A stretch of DNA of 64,000 bases from Mycobacterium sp. DL (GTDB lineage Bacteria; Actinomycetota; Actinomycetes; Mycobacteriales; Mycobacteriaceae). The stretch spans positions 6,014,001 to 6,078,000 of the forward strand of contig NZ_CP155796.1 in NCBI RefSeq assembly GCF_039729195.1. Direction: 5' to 3'. The notes below the pieces were generated by a model that saw nothing but the letters and a program-made list of their open reading frames with translations, was not told the origin of the DNA and did not search any database. Every line of letters begins with the position of its first letter. The stretch's first letter is position 1. Made by a program: the position numbers and the translations under genes. Shown piece by piece: positions 34,791 through 43,993 of this stretch.

Positions 34791-37097
34791 CGGCGGCAGC
34801 GGCAGCGGCGCCGGGCGGTAGCTCGGCGGTTCGGAGCCGTGCAGATGCCGAACGAAGAAGTCCCACGTGCGCTTCACGAAATAGTGCTGGCGGCCGATCA
34901 GGGCGTGTTCGACTCCCGGGATGATCACCATGTCGAAGTCCTTGTCCGCCTTGATGAGCGCATCCGCCAGGCGCATCGTGTGGGCGGGCTGAACGTTGTC
35001 GTCCAGCTCGCCGTGGATGAGCAGCAGTTTGCCCGCCAGATTGCCGGCCAGGGGCACGTTGGAGATCGCCTGCTTCCCCTCGTCGCTCACGTCACCGTGG
35101 TAATGCTCGGCCCACATCGTGAGGTTCACCGCGTTGTCGTGGTTGCCGGACACCGCGACCGCGACCCGATAGAGGTCGGGGTACATCAGCACGGCGCGGG
35201 CCGCGGCGAAACCGCCCGCGGACTGGCCGGTGATCCCGACCCGCCCGGTGTCGAGCCACGGATACCGGTGGCCGAGTTCGCGGATTGCGGCGATATGGTC
35301 ATCCAGCGCGCCGGCGTTGCCCAGGTCGCCGTAAGAGTGATCGTGAAAGGCCTTGCTGCGCCCCGCGGTTCCGCGGCCGTCGATCGCGACTGCCACAAAG
35401 CCCAACGCGGCATAGGCTTCTGGTTCGCCGAAGTGCATCTCGTTGAACGACGGGCCCGCCCGGAAGTTCTGCGGCCCGGGATAGATGTGCTCGATCACCG
35501 GATAGCGTCGCTGCGGGTCGAACCCGTGCGGTCGCCACAGCAGGCCGTAGATCGGGGTCTTGCCGTCGGCGGCGGTCACACGGAAACGCTCGGGCGGACG
35601 CCATCCGACCGCTTCCAGCGCAGCGGTGTCAGGGGATTCGAGCTCCACCAGAACCTGCCCGTCACCGTCGAGGACCACCGTATGCGGCGGTTGACTCGAC
35701 GTCGACGCCCGGTCCACCAGGTAGCCGCCTTCGGGTGGACTCACCGCGTCGTGATCGACGGTGTCGTCGGTGATCCGGGTGAACCCGGAGCCGTCGAGAC
35801 CGATCCGGCAGATCTGGCGGACGTACGGGTCGTCCTCGACGAGCCCACCCGCCAGGAACCACACCTGTCGGCGATCTTCGTCCACCCACAACACGCGACG
35901 GACCAGCCACTGCCCGGTGGTGACCTGGGTGACCTGATGCCCATCGGCTGAGTAGAGATAGAGATGCCCCCAACCGTCACGCTGCGACCACCACAGGATC
36001 TCCCCGGAGTCGAGCACCCGCGTCATCGGCGGCTCACCCAGCAGCGGAGTCGGATCCACCCGGGTTTCGCCGGTCTCACTGATCAACGTGGTCGTCTCGC
36101 CAGTGGTCGGGTCGACGCGGCGCAACTCCAGCGTCCGGGCATCACGCGATTGGTGAAGGTAGTGCACCGATTCTCCGGATTTGCCCGTCCACCATGGGTA
36201 CACGATGGCGCTCGGATGCGTGACCGTCGTCGGCTCGCCCTGCTGCCGGACCACCGTGCGCTCGACGACGTCCAGGACGGTCCACGACATGCTCGCCTGC
36301 GACTCTTCCCCCGGCATCGGGTAGCGGGAGCGGTGCTCGACCGGGCGTCCGCCGTCGTACGGCGCGGACTCGACGAGCACCAGCTCAGGCAGGTCGCGCT
36401 GGTCGAGGCGATGCACCAGAATTCGGGTCGAATCCGGCGACCAGTGCAGCACGATGGGCTGCGGCAGTCCGAGAATGCGCATCAGCGAACGCGCGCCGGT
36501 CGCCTCGGGCAGTCCGCCGTAGTCGAACTGCGGTTCGGCGTCGTCGGTGAGCGGGAACTCCTGCTCGCCGTCACGCGCGCCGTCATGCGCCCCGTCCGAT
36601 TCCCCGGGTCGTTTCGCTCCCGCCCGCCGGACCCAGATGTTGCCGTCGCGACTGAATGCCACCCACGACTTGTCCGGCGACGGCACCTCGTCGAGTGCGT
36701 GCTGATGGTCGTCGTCGGCTCGGGAACACGTGCCGGCAGTGTCCGACCATTCCCACGCGGACCCGAACGCGGTGAACCGCGTCGTATCGCCGTCGCCGAG
36801 TTCGACCCCGGTGATCGGCAGGTCATCGGCGGTGACGGCATGACCGGAGGCCTCGGACAGGGCGCCCGCCAGCCGATCGTGGTCGAATGCGTCGTCGCGG
36901 CTGCCGTCTCGGGGATCGACCACCACGAAGCGACCACCGACCTGGTAGGAGAATCGTCTTCCCTCGGAGAGCCATTCCGGTGTCACCGTGGTGCCGGGGA
37001 CCCGCCTCAATCGGTACGGGGCGAGCATCTGCTCGGCACGCGCGTAATCGGAGTCGGTCAGGCGCACGCTCGGCTGTGTCGTGTTGTTGTCCGTCAC
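34779..37097 (-). CDS. S9 family peptidase (dipeptidyl-peptidase IV-like)
   Basis: About 772 aa: DPP-IV N-terminal beta-propeller (residues ~40-500) and a C-terminal peptidase domain with nucleophile elbow GQSAGGF, Asp in GELDDNVQP and His in GVEHALIG. DPP IV enzymes release X-Pro dipeptides. No signal peptide is visible. The start is uncertain: GTG 37097 or GTG 37112. Internal Asp/Gly-rich stretch (GESDGAHDGARDGEQEF) is a lineage insertion in the propeller. Confidence 0.88.
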   Translation of the reverse strand: MTDNNTTQPSVRLTDSDYARAEQMLAPYRLRRVPGTTVTPEWLSEGRRFSYQVGGRFVVVDPRDGSRDDAFDHDRLAGALSEASGHAVTADDLPITGVELGDGDTTRFTAFGSAWEWSDTAGTCSRADDDHQHALDEVPSPDKSWVAFSRDGNIWVRRAGAKRPGESDGAHDGARDGEQEFPLTDDAEPQFDYGGLPEATGARSLMRILGLPQPIVLHWSPDSTRILVHRLDQRDLPELVLVESAPYDGGRPVEHRSRYPMPGEESQASMSWTVLDVVERTVVRQQGEPTTVTHPSAIVYPWWTGKSGESVHYLHQSRDARTLELRRVDPTTGETTTLISETGETRVDPTPLLGEPPMTRVLDSGEILWWSQRDGWGHLYLYSADGHQVTQVTTGQWLVRRVLWVDEDRRQVWFLAGGLVEDDPYVRQICRIGLDGSGFTRITDDTVDHDAVSPPEGGYLVDRASTSSQPPHTVVLDGDGQVLVELESPDTAALEAVGWRPPERFRVTAADGKTPIYGLLWRPHGFDPQRRYPVIEHIYPGPQNFRAGPSFNEMHFGEPEAYAALGFVAVAIDGRGTAGRSKAFHDHSYGDLGNAGALDDHIAAIRELGHRYPWLDTGRVGITGQSAGGFAAARAVLMYPDLYRVAVAVSGNHDNAVNLTMWAEHYHGDVSDEGKQAISNVPLAGNLAGKLLLIHGELDDNVQPAHTMRLADALIKADKDFDMVIIPGVEHALIGRQHYFVKRTWDFFVRHLHGSEPPSYRPAPLPLPPLAG

Positions 37098-37187
37098 GAC
37101 TCGAGGAAACACCGTGCCGTCGCGGCATGGTCAAGATCGGCGACGTGCGGTTGACTCCGCCGCGGCGTCACAGTGTCCGCTTGAGGC

Positions 37188-38429
37188 ATGTCGCTGGTCG
37201 CCGCCGCCTACCTCGGCTCACACTTTCTGAGCCTGTTCGGTAACGGGATCGCTGCTGTGGCGCTACCGCTGATCGTGTTGCAGACCACGGGTAGCCCACT
37301 GAGCGTTGGCGCCGTCTCGGCGGCGACCGCCGTTCCCGCGTTGCTCGTCGGGTTGACCGCAGGCATCGTGCTCGACCGCCTCAACCGCCGGACCTGTTCG
37401 GTGCTCGCCGATATCGTGTCGGCGGTGGCCGTCGCCGCCATCCCGCTGGTCGATGTGTTCTGGGGTTTGAACATGGGGTGGTTCATCGCGCTCGCGATCG
37501 CCGGCTCTTTCGGCGACGTTCCAGGGATGACCGCGCGCCAGGTGCTGGTACCGGCGGTGGCCAGGCATACGGGCGTGACACTGGAGAGACTGGTCGGCCT
37601 GCGTCAGTCGATGACGTCGATAGCGCTGGTGATCGGGCCTGCGGCCGCCGGCACTCTGCTGTCGCTGTTCGATGGCAGCACCGTCCTGTACCTCACCGCA
37701 GCGACGTCGGCTGCCGCGGCACTGCTCACCCTCGTGATGCCACACCGGCTCGGTGCCGTCGACCAGGCTCCCGCACAGCGAGAGTCTCTGTGGGCTCAGC
37801 TGACGGCGGGAGCGGCAGCGCTTCGCCACAGCCGATTCCTCAGCGGCACAGTCGCTCTGACCGTGGGACTGGTGATCGTGATCGGCGGGTTGCAGGGCCT
37901 GGTGTTGCCGCTGTACTTCAGCCAGCTCTCCCGGCCTGACCTACTGGGGTTCGTGCTGACGGCGCTGGCAGTCGGGATGTTCTGTGGCACAGTCATTTTT
38001 GCGACCGTGGGGGCACGCCTGCGGCGACGGTTCTGGATGACCTCCGCCCTGATCGGCACCACCGCGGGGCTTGGTCTGATCGCCACGCTGACCTCGCCCG
38101 CGGTGGTGTTCGCGGGGGCGGCCCTGATCGGTGTCGGCAACGCGGTGCTGGGCGCCGTGTTGGGTGTGTTGCAGGCCGAGCGAATAGCGGATTCGGTGCG
38201 CGGACGGGTGCTCAGCGTGCAGAACGCGCTACTTCAGGTCGCCGCGCCCGCCGGTATCGGACTTGCCGCGGTGGTCGCCGAGTACGCGTCACCGGTTGCC
38301 GCCGCATGCACCGTCGTCGCGGTCTGGGTCGCGGTCGCGGCCGCCGTGCTGATATCCCGGGCACTCACCGATCTGGAACCGGCCGACGATATCGACGGGC
38401 GACCTGCCGAATCGACGGTCCGACGCTAG
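37188..38429 (+). CDS. MFS transporter (drug efflux-like)
   Basis: 413 aa with 12 predicted helices; the loop between helices 2 and 3 reads GIVLDRLNRRTCSVLAD, similar to the MFS motif A of the MFS_3/enterobactin-exporter-like group. Substrate unknown. It is divergent from the DPP-IV-like gene with 76-90 bp between starts. No regulator is adjacent. Confidence 0.85.
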   Translation: MSLVAAAYLGSHFLSLFGNGIAAVALPLIVLQTTGSPLSVGAVSAATAVPALLVGLTAGIVLDRLNRRTCSVLADIVSAVAVAAIPLVDVFWGLNMGWFIALAIAGSFGDVPGMTARQVLVPAVARHTGVTLERLVGLRQSMTSIALVIGPAAAGTLLSLFDGSTVLYLTAATSAAAALLTLVMPHRLGAVDQAPAQRESLWAQLTAGAAALRHSRFLSGTVALTVGLVIVIGGLQGLVLPLYFSQLSRPDLLGFVLTALAVGMFCGTVIFATVGARLRRRFWMTSALIGTTAGLGLIATLTSPAVVFAGAALIGVGNAVLGAVLGVLQAERIADSVRGRVLSVQNALLQVAAPAGIGLAAVVAEYASPVAAACTVVAVWVAVAAAVLISRALTDLEPADDIDGRPAESTVRR

Positions 38430-38578
38430 TGCGCCTGCGTGTCCGGGATCCGAGGGGCAGGGAATTCCGCGCTGCAGACCCGAGTTGGGTACTGATCGAT
38501 ACCGAAGTGCACCTGTCAGTTCTGCGCCGAGCCAACGGGTCACAGCACGGCAAGCCCACCATCGACAGGAGACAGACC

Positions 38579-39361
38579 ATGGGCACCTCCGCCCCCGAGC
38601 ATTACACCCACACGTCACCGAAACCGCTGACCGGGCACCGTGCGCTGGTCACCGGAGGCTCCCGCGGCATCGGCGCCGCCATCGTGCGCCGCCTCGCCGG
38701 CGACGGAGCGTCGGTGGCCTTCACCTACAACTCGTCGCCGGAGCGCGCCCAGGAAGTGGTTGCGCTGGCCTCGGAGTCGGGTTCGACGGTGGCCGCGCTG
38801 CACGCCGACAGCGCAGACGCCGAGGCGATGCGTGGTGCTGTCGATGAGACCGCCCGCCGCCTGGGCGGGTTGGACATCCTCGTCAACAACGCCGGCGTCG
38901 CACACATGGCGCCGATCGAGTCCTTTCCCCTGGACGAGTTCGATCGTCTGGTGGCCGTCAACGTGCGCGGTGTGTTCACCGCCGTTCAGGCAGCCGTGCC
39001 GCATATGGACGGCGGTGGTCGCATCATCACCATCGGTAGCGTCAGTGGCGATCGCGTGAACGTGCCGAACCTCTCGGTGTATGCGATGACCAAGGCCGCG
39101 GTCTCGGGACTGACGAAGGGGTTGGCACGTGAGTTGGGTCCGCGGGGCATCACGGTCAACAACATCGCGGTAGGTCCCACCGCGACAGAGATGAACCCGG
39201 ACGACGACGGCGACCTCGCCCGCGTCAATCGCGCATCACTGGCCATCGGCCGCTACGGTCAGGCACACGAAATCGCCAGTGTGGTGGCCCATCTCGCGCT
39301 TCCGGAGTCGGGCTACGTGACCGGCGCGACGTGGACCGTCGACGGCGGATTCAACGCCTGA
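38579..39361 (+). CDS. SDR family oxidoreductase (3-oxoacyl-ACP-reductase-like)
   Basis: 260-aa classical SDR: cofactor motif TGGSRGIG, NNAG, catalytic Ser in IGSVSG and YAMTK (Tyr-x-x-x-Lys), C-terminal VTGATWTVDGGFNA. ATG 38579 is preceded by CAGGAGA. The TetR gene 82 bp downstream probably regulates it; such SDR/TetR(LmrA-YxaF) pairs occur in xenobiotic or quinone response. Upstream 38430-38578 shows nothing recognisable. Confidence 0.88.
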   Translation: MGTSAPEHYTHTSPKPLTGHRALVTGGSRGIGAAIVRRLAGDGASVAFTYNSSPERAQEVVALASESGSTVAALHADSADAEAMRGAVDETARRLGGLDILVNNAGVAHMAPIESFPLDEFDRLVAVNVRGVFTAVQAAVPHMDGGGRIITIGSVSGDRVNVPNLSVYAMTKAAVSGLTKGLARELGPRGITVNNIAVGPTATEMNPDDDGDLARVNRASLAIGRYGQAHEIASVVAHLALPESGYVTGATWTVDGGFNA

Positions 39362-39384
39362 GCAAGTCCCTCCGCTAGCCTTGA

Positions 39385-39396
39385 TAGATCGTTCTA
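39385..39396. promoter_or_regulatory. Putative TetR operator upstream of tetR
   Basis: TAGA-N4-TCTA inverted repeat 48 bp before the tetR ATG, similar in style to the TAGACC/TCTA operators of LmrA/YxaF-type repressors. Suggests autoregulation. Confidence 0.4.
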
Positions 39397-39443
39397 GCCG
39401 GTGGCGATATGCTTCCCCTCAGCCAGCACAAGGAGGGACCGTC

Positions 39444-40043
39444 ATGGCAGATCCGAGCACCCGCGACCGGATACTGGAGGCGACCGCCGAGCTCTACCGA
39501 CGCCAGGGCATGTCCGCGACCGGCCTCAAACAGATCTCGAGTGCGGCCAAGGCACCCTTCGGCTCGATCTACCACCACTTCCCGGGCGGTAAGGAAGCGA
39601 TCACCGCTGAGGTCATCCGGTCCGAAGGAGTCCGCTACGGCGAGTTCGTCGGGACTCAGCTGAGGCACACCGACCCCGCCAGTGGGGTTCCTACATTGTT
39701 CGCGAACGCGGGCAAGCTGATGGAATCGCAGGACTACAGCGAGGCATGCTCCATCGAGACCATCGCCTTGGAGGTGGCGAGCACCAACGACCACCTCCGG
39801 CAGGAGGCCGCCCGGGTCTTCGAGATCTGGCTGGGCGCGCTCACCCAGTGGTTTGCACAGCTCGACGTGTCCGAGGAGCAGAGTCGACAGCTGGCCCTGG
39901 TCACCCTGACAGCACTGGAGGGCGCGTTCGTGCTCTGTCGCACGCTGCGCTCCACCGAGCCCATCGTCGCCGCCGGCCACGGCGTCCAGGCGGCCGTGTC
40001 GGCCGCGCTTGCAGCGAAAAGCACTGAGAGGCAGCGGCTCTGA
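39444..40043 (+). CDS. TetR family regulator (LmrA/YxaF type)
   Basis: 199-aa repressor. N-terminal HTH (TRDRILEATAELYRRQGM, GSIYHHFPGGKEAI) with the GSIYHHFPGGKE element typical of the LmrA/YxaF group, and C-terminal EACSIETIALEVAS ligand-binding segment. ATG 39444 follows AAGGAGG. It probably represses itself and the upstream SDR through the TAGA/TCTA site. Confidence 0.88.
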   Translation: MADPSTRDRILEATAELYRRQGMSATGLKQISSAAKAPFGSIYHHFPGGKEAITAEVIRSEGVRYGEFVGTQLRHTDPASGVPTLFANAGKLMESQDYSEACSIETIALEVASTNDHLRQEAARVFEIWLGALTQWFAQLDVSEEQSRQLALVTLTALEGAFVLCRTLRSTEPIVAAGHGVQAAVSAALAAKSTERQRL

Positions 40044-40063
40044 TCAGCTGCCCTGTCTACATC

Positions 40064-40687
40064 TCAGGTCGGACGTTTCATGCTGAATGCGGTTTCGGGC
40101 CCGATCTCGCAGTAGCCGGCAGGTCCGCCTGCACGCAGGATCGGCCGGGGACCGGTGGTGTCGTACACACCGTCGACCAACCACTGCGGGTCGATGTGGA
40201 CGGCGATGACCTGACCGAGGACCAACCAGGCGTCGACCGCGTCGCCTTCGGTGTCGCTGAGCCTGATGAGTTGCGTGAGCCGGCATTCGAAGTTGACCGG
40301 ACTCTCGAGCACACGCGGTGCGGCGACAAGGCTGGACGGGACCGCGGTCAGTCCGCTGCGGTCGAACTCGTTGTCCTCGGGAGGAAGTGTGGCGGCGGTT
40401 TCGTTCATCGCCGTCGCGAGTTCGCGGGTGGCGAGGTTCCAGACGAATTCGCCGGTGGCGTCGACGTTGGCCACGCTGTCCTTCCAGCCGATCGACGAGA
40501 ACCCGACGATCGGTGGGCGGTAGTTGAAGCCGTTGAAGAAGCTGTAGGGGGCGAGGTTCTGTACGCCGGCAGCGTTCTGGCTGGAGATCCAGCCGATCGG
40601 CCGGGGGCCGACGATCGCGTTGAACGGATCGTGGGGCAGCCCCGGTCCGTCCTCGGTTCGATAGAAGTGCGCCCCTGCGCCGGCCAT
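40064..40687 (-). CDS. Flavin reductase family protein (FMN-binding split barrel)
   Basis: About 207 aa: GPRPIGWISSQNAAGVQNLAPYSFFNGFN is the hallmark FMN-binding segment of the flavin-reductase/NADH:FMN group, followed by GFSSIGWKDS. It probably reduces FMN or is a flavin-dependent oxygenase partner. ATG 40687 is chosen because family members start shortly before the conserved core. It lies 11 bp downstream of the ABC-F gene and may share its transcript. Confidence 0.85.
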   Translation of the reverse strand: MAGAGAHFYRTEDGPGLPHDPFNAIVGPRPIGWISSQNAAGVQNLAPYSFFNGFNYRPPIVGFSSIGWKDSVANVDATGEFVWNLATRELATAMNETAATLPPEDNEFDRSGLTAVPSSLVAAPRVLESPVNFECRLTQLIRLSDTEGDAVDAWLVLGQVIAVHIDPQWLVDGVYDTTGPRPILRAGGPAGYCEIGPETAFSMKRPT

Positions 40688-40698
40688 TGGATATCTCC

Positions 40699-42363
40699 CT
40701 ACATCTCTGCGACACGGCCGTTGTCGACCAGCCACGAACGATCCAATCGCACGTTCTGCAGCATCCTGCGGTCATGCGTCACCAACAGCAAGGCACCCTC
40801 GTAGGTTTCGAGCGCCTGCTCGAGTTGCTCGATGGCCGCGAGATCGAGGTGGTTGGTGGGCTCGTCGAGAACCAACACGTTGGTGCCGCGAGCCTGTAAC
40901 AACGCCAGTCCGGCGCGGGTCCGCTCACCGGGCGAGAGATCGTCCACCGCGCGTTCGACATGGTCGGCACCCAGTCCGAACTTGGCAAGCAGCGTGCGTA
41001 CCTCGGCCGTCGACCACGACGGCACTCGCTGCTCGAAACGGTCGACAAGTCGTTCGTTTCCGGTGAAATCGGCACGCGCCTGGTCGATTTCACCGATGGC
41101 CACATTGGCTCCCAAACTCGCACGGCCGTCATCGGGCTGACGGCGGCCAAGGAGCAGACGTAGCAGTGTCGACTTGCCGGCCCCGTTGGGGCCGGTGATG
41201 CCGATCCGCTCACCGGAATCGACCTGAAGTGACACCGGACCCAAGACGAAGTCGCCTTGGCGCACAACGGCATTGTCGAGTGTCGCCACCACCGCGCTCG
41301 ACCGTGGCGCCGTGCCGATCGTGAACTCCAGTGTCCACTCCTTGCGCGGCTCGACGACCTCCTCGAGACGGGCGATCCGGCTCTCCATCTGGCGGACCTT
41401 CTGCGCCTGCTTCTCACTGGACTCCGTCGCCGCGCGCCGCCGGATCTTGTCGTTGTCGGGTGACTTGCGCATGGCGTTGCGGACACCCTGGCTCGACCAT
41501 TCCCGTTGGGTGCGTGCCCGCGCCACCAGGTCGGCTTTCTTGTCGGCGAACTCCTCGTACTCTTCCCGCCGGTGCCGACGCCCGACCTCACGCTCCTCGA
41601 GATAGCTCTCGTAGCCGCCGCCGAACACCGTGGTGGTGTTCTGCGCGAGGTCCAGCTCGAGTACCCGAGTCACGGTGCGGGCCAGAAATTCCCGATCATG
41701 GCTCACCAGCACCACGCCACCGCGCAGCTCGCCGACGAAGCGCTCCAGCCGGGCGAGTCCGTCGAGGTCGAGATCATTGGTGGGCTCATCGAGCAGGACG
41801 ATGTCGAACCGCGACACCAGCAGCGCGGCCAAGCCCACCCGCGCCGCCTGCCCACCTGACAGATCCGTCATCAGAGTCGATCCCGGTCGCACCGCATCGG
41901 AGCCCAGGCCCAGGTCGGCCAGCACGGCGGGCACCCGTTCGTCGAGGTCCGCCGCCCCGGTGGCGAGCCAGTGGTCCAGCGCGGCGGAGTACGTGCCGGC
42001 CGGATCCGCACCGGCGGAACCATTCTCCGGCTCTGCCAGTGCCGCCGCTGCTGCGTCCATGGCCCGCGTCGCTTCCGTGCATCCCGCACGCCGTGCGATG
42101 TACCCGGCAACGGTTTCCCCGGGAACGCGCTCGTGCTCCTGCGGCAGCCATCCGACGAACGCGTCGCCCGGCGTGATGCTGACGGTGCCCTCGAGCGGTT
42201 CCAGGTCACCGGCGAGGATCCTCAGCAGGGTGCTCTTGCCGGCTCCGTTGGCGCCGACGACTCCCAGGACATCACCCGGCGCCACGGTCACATCCAGCCC
42301 CTCGAAAAGGGTGCGGTGGGCGAAACCGCCGGCCACATCCTTCGCGACAAGCGTTGCGGTCAT
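40699..42363 (-). CDS. ABC-F family ATPase (ribosome-associated)
   Basis: 554-aa soluble protein with two ABC domains and no membrane segment: Walker A GANGAGKST and GPNGAGKST, signatures LSGGQAARV and LSPGERTRA, Walker B LLDEPTNDLD and LDEPTNHLD. The charged linker between domains (residues ~260-330, RREEYEEFADKKADL) is the P-site tRNA interaction motif of ABC-F proteins. It could act in translation or confer macrolide/lincosamide-type resistance by ribosome protection; no leader attenuator was recognised. Confidence 0.9.
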   Translation of the reverse strand: MTATLVAKDVAGGFAHRTLFEGLDVTVAPGDVLGVVGANGAGKSTLLRILAGDLEPLEGTVSITPGDAFVGWLPQEHERVPGETVAGYIARRAGCTEATRAMDAAAAALAEPENGSAGADPAGTYSAALDHWLATGAADLDERVPAVLADLGLGSDAVRPGSTLMTDLSGGQAARVGLAALLVSRFDIVLLDEPTNDLDLDGLARLERFVGELRGGVVLVSHDREFLARTVTRVLELDLAQNTTTVFGGGYESYLEEREVGRRHRREEYEEFADKKADLVARARTQREWSSQGVRNAMRKSPDNDKIRRRAATESSEKQAQKVRQMESRIARLEEVVEPRKEWTLEFTIGTAPRSSAVVATLDNAVVRQGDFVLGPVSLQVDSGERIGITGPNGAGKSTLLRLLLGRRQPDDGRASLGANVAIGEIDQARADFTGNERLVDRFEQRVPSWSTAEVRTLLAKFGLGADHVERAVDDLSPGERTRAGLALLQARGTNVLVLDEPTNHLDLAAIEQLEQALETYEGALLLVTHDRRMLQNVRLDRSWLVDNGRVAEM

Positions 42364-42482
42364 GGCCCAATGGTCTCATCGTGGGCGTGCCGGCACGCAC
42401 CGGCGGCACGAGGTCTGTGACCAGAGCATGACCGCGCCGGACTCATGGTCTGTTCCCCGACCCGCGTGGGTAGACCATCGTG

Positions 42483-42914
42483 ATGGCACACATCAACAGC
42501 TCCGGATTCGCTCACGTCCGACTGACCGTCACCGACATCGGCCGATCCAAGAAGTTCTACGACGAGCTCTTCGGGTGGCCGAAAGCCATCGATGCGTCGG
42601 CTCAGGCGGCGGAGCCCGGCGTCAAGGATTCCGCCGAACAGTTCTACGGCGGCGTCGTCTATCAGACGCCGCAGGGCACGCTCTTCGGGTTACGTCCGGT
42701 GGGCGATTCCGCGTTTGATTCCACGCGAACGGGCCTCGACCATGTCAGCTTCGCCGTGTCGGCGCGTTCCGATCTCGAGGCCGCTTGCGAGGCGTTGGCC
42801 GCGGCCGGCATCACCCACGGCGAGATCATCGATCTGGACGATGCCGGCATCGCCATCCTGTCGATCCAGGATCCCGACGACATCAACATCGAGCTGACCG
42901 CACCCCTCGGCTGA
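42483..42914 (+). CDS. VOC/glyoxalase family protein
   Basis: 143-aa vicinal-oxygen-chelate protein: N-terminal GFAHVRLTVTDIGRSKKFYDELFGW module and second module GLDHVSFAVSARSDLEAA, ending DPDDINIELTAP. His residues in both modules (AHVRL, DHVSF) and the Glu near the end could bind a metal. Glyoxalase, dioxygenase or antibiotic-binding function cannot be separated. ATG 42483 directly follows an in-frame GTG at 42480. Confidence 0.88.
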   Translation: MAHINSSGFAHVRLTVTDIGRSKKFYDELFGWPKAIDASAQAAEPGVKDSAEQFYGGVVYQTPQGTLFGLRPVGDSAFDSTRTGLDHVSFAVSARSDLEAACEALAAAGITHGEIIDLDDAGIAILSIQDPDDINIELTAPLG

Positions 42915-42927
42915 GCCTCTGTGGCCC

Positions 42928-43920
42928 CTACCAGCCGGCGCGGGTGGCCAGATCGATGGCGTACTGGTTGACGAAGGTCCCCGCACTCGGCGCGCCTCGG
43001 CAGGAACCGTCGGACTCACCGGGTCGCTTGACCCACAGGAAGGCGTCGACCTGAGGGTTGCCGGTCGCCGTGGTGGGCGCGACGCCGAGTGCGCGGCCGC
43101 TGGGATTGCACCAGTACAGCTCATCGTTCTCCACCGGCCCGGCGCCGTTGCGCGAGGTGTCGATGACGAACGGCTTGCCGCCCGTCATTCCCGAGATCGC
43201 GCCGCCGTAGCCGAAGTTCTCGTCGGTGGTGAAGAAGTTCGCGGTGTTGAGGCTGAAGCCGCGGGCCTTCGCGACGCCGACCCGGTTCAGCCGATCGGCC
43301 ATCACGTCGGCGGCCACCCAGCGGGGATGACCGGCGTCGACGTACACGGCGGTGGCTGGATTGCGGGTCAGCGTGTCGACGGCGTACCCGATGAGGTCAT
43401 AGCGCTCCTGCTGCTGGGCGTCCGACAGGCAGTCGGCCATGGCGAGCGCGTCGGGCTCGAGGATGATCGCCGCCGGTCCTGAACCGATGGCGGCGGCGAC
43501 TCCGTCGATCCAGCTTCGGTAGGCCCCGGCCGACCCGAACCCACCTGCGGCGTAGCTGCCGCAGTCGCGATTGGTTATCCCGTAGAGCGCAAGAATCGGC
43601 ATGGTGCCGGCGGCCTGCGCGTCGGCGATGTACTTCGCGTCCACGGACGGGGTGGAGAGGTGGTCCATCCAGTACGCGGTCGGCGTGTTGACGACAGCCG
43701 CCAGCAGCGGGTTCGGATCGCCGGCCGCCGCGCGTGTGCCCTTCGAGTTCGGGTTGACGTAGAAGGGCAGGCCGACCAGCGGGTTCGCCTCGCTGGCGAG
43801 GCGCACTGCCGGACCTGAACCAGTATGCAGTGGGGCGGCGGCGACGCCCATTCCGACGACGACGGCGACCGTCATGACAGGAGCGACCCACCGTGCGACA
43901 GCGCCGGCTATTGAGGACAT
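42928..43920 (-). CDS. Secreted GH6 cellulase (endo-beta-1,4-glucanase)
   Basis: 330-aa exported GH6 enzyme resembling mycobacterial CelA1. Signal peptide to about residue 33. GH6 signatures are complete: NRDCGSYAAGG (conserved Asp) and IILEPDALA with the general-acid Asp (D158); later VIDTSRNG and LWVKRPGESDG form the substrate tunnel. No cellulose-binding module. ATG 43920 is preceded in frame by a GTG. In mycobacteria such enzymes act on environmental cellulose or biofilm polysaccharide. Confidence 0.92.
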   Translation of the reverse strand: MSSIAGAVARWVAPVMTVAVVVGMGVAAAPLHTGSGPAVRLASEANPLVGLPFYVNPNSKGTRAAAGDPNPLLAAVVNTPTAYWMDHLSTPSVDAKYIADAQAAGTMPILALYGITNRDCGSYAAGGFGSAGAYRSWIDGVAAAIGSGPAAIILEPDALAMADCLSDAQQQERYDLIGYAVDTLTRNPATAVYVDAGHPRWVAADVMADRLNRVGVAKARGFSLNTANFFTTDENFGYGGAISGMTGGKPFVIDTSRNGAGPVENDELYWCNPSGRALGVAPTTATGNPQVDAFLWVKRPGESDGSCRGAPSAGTFVNQYAIDLATRAGW

Positions 43921-43993
43921 CACCCCTGGGAAGTTAGTAGCGCTCCGCGATAAGCGCCAATCGCGCTCGGCACTCGCGATGGTGGGGTTCGAA

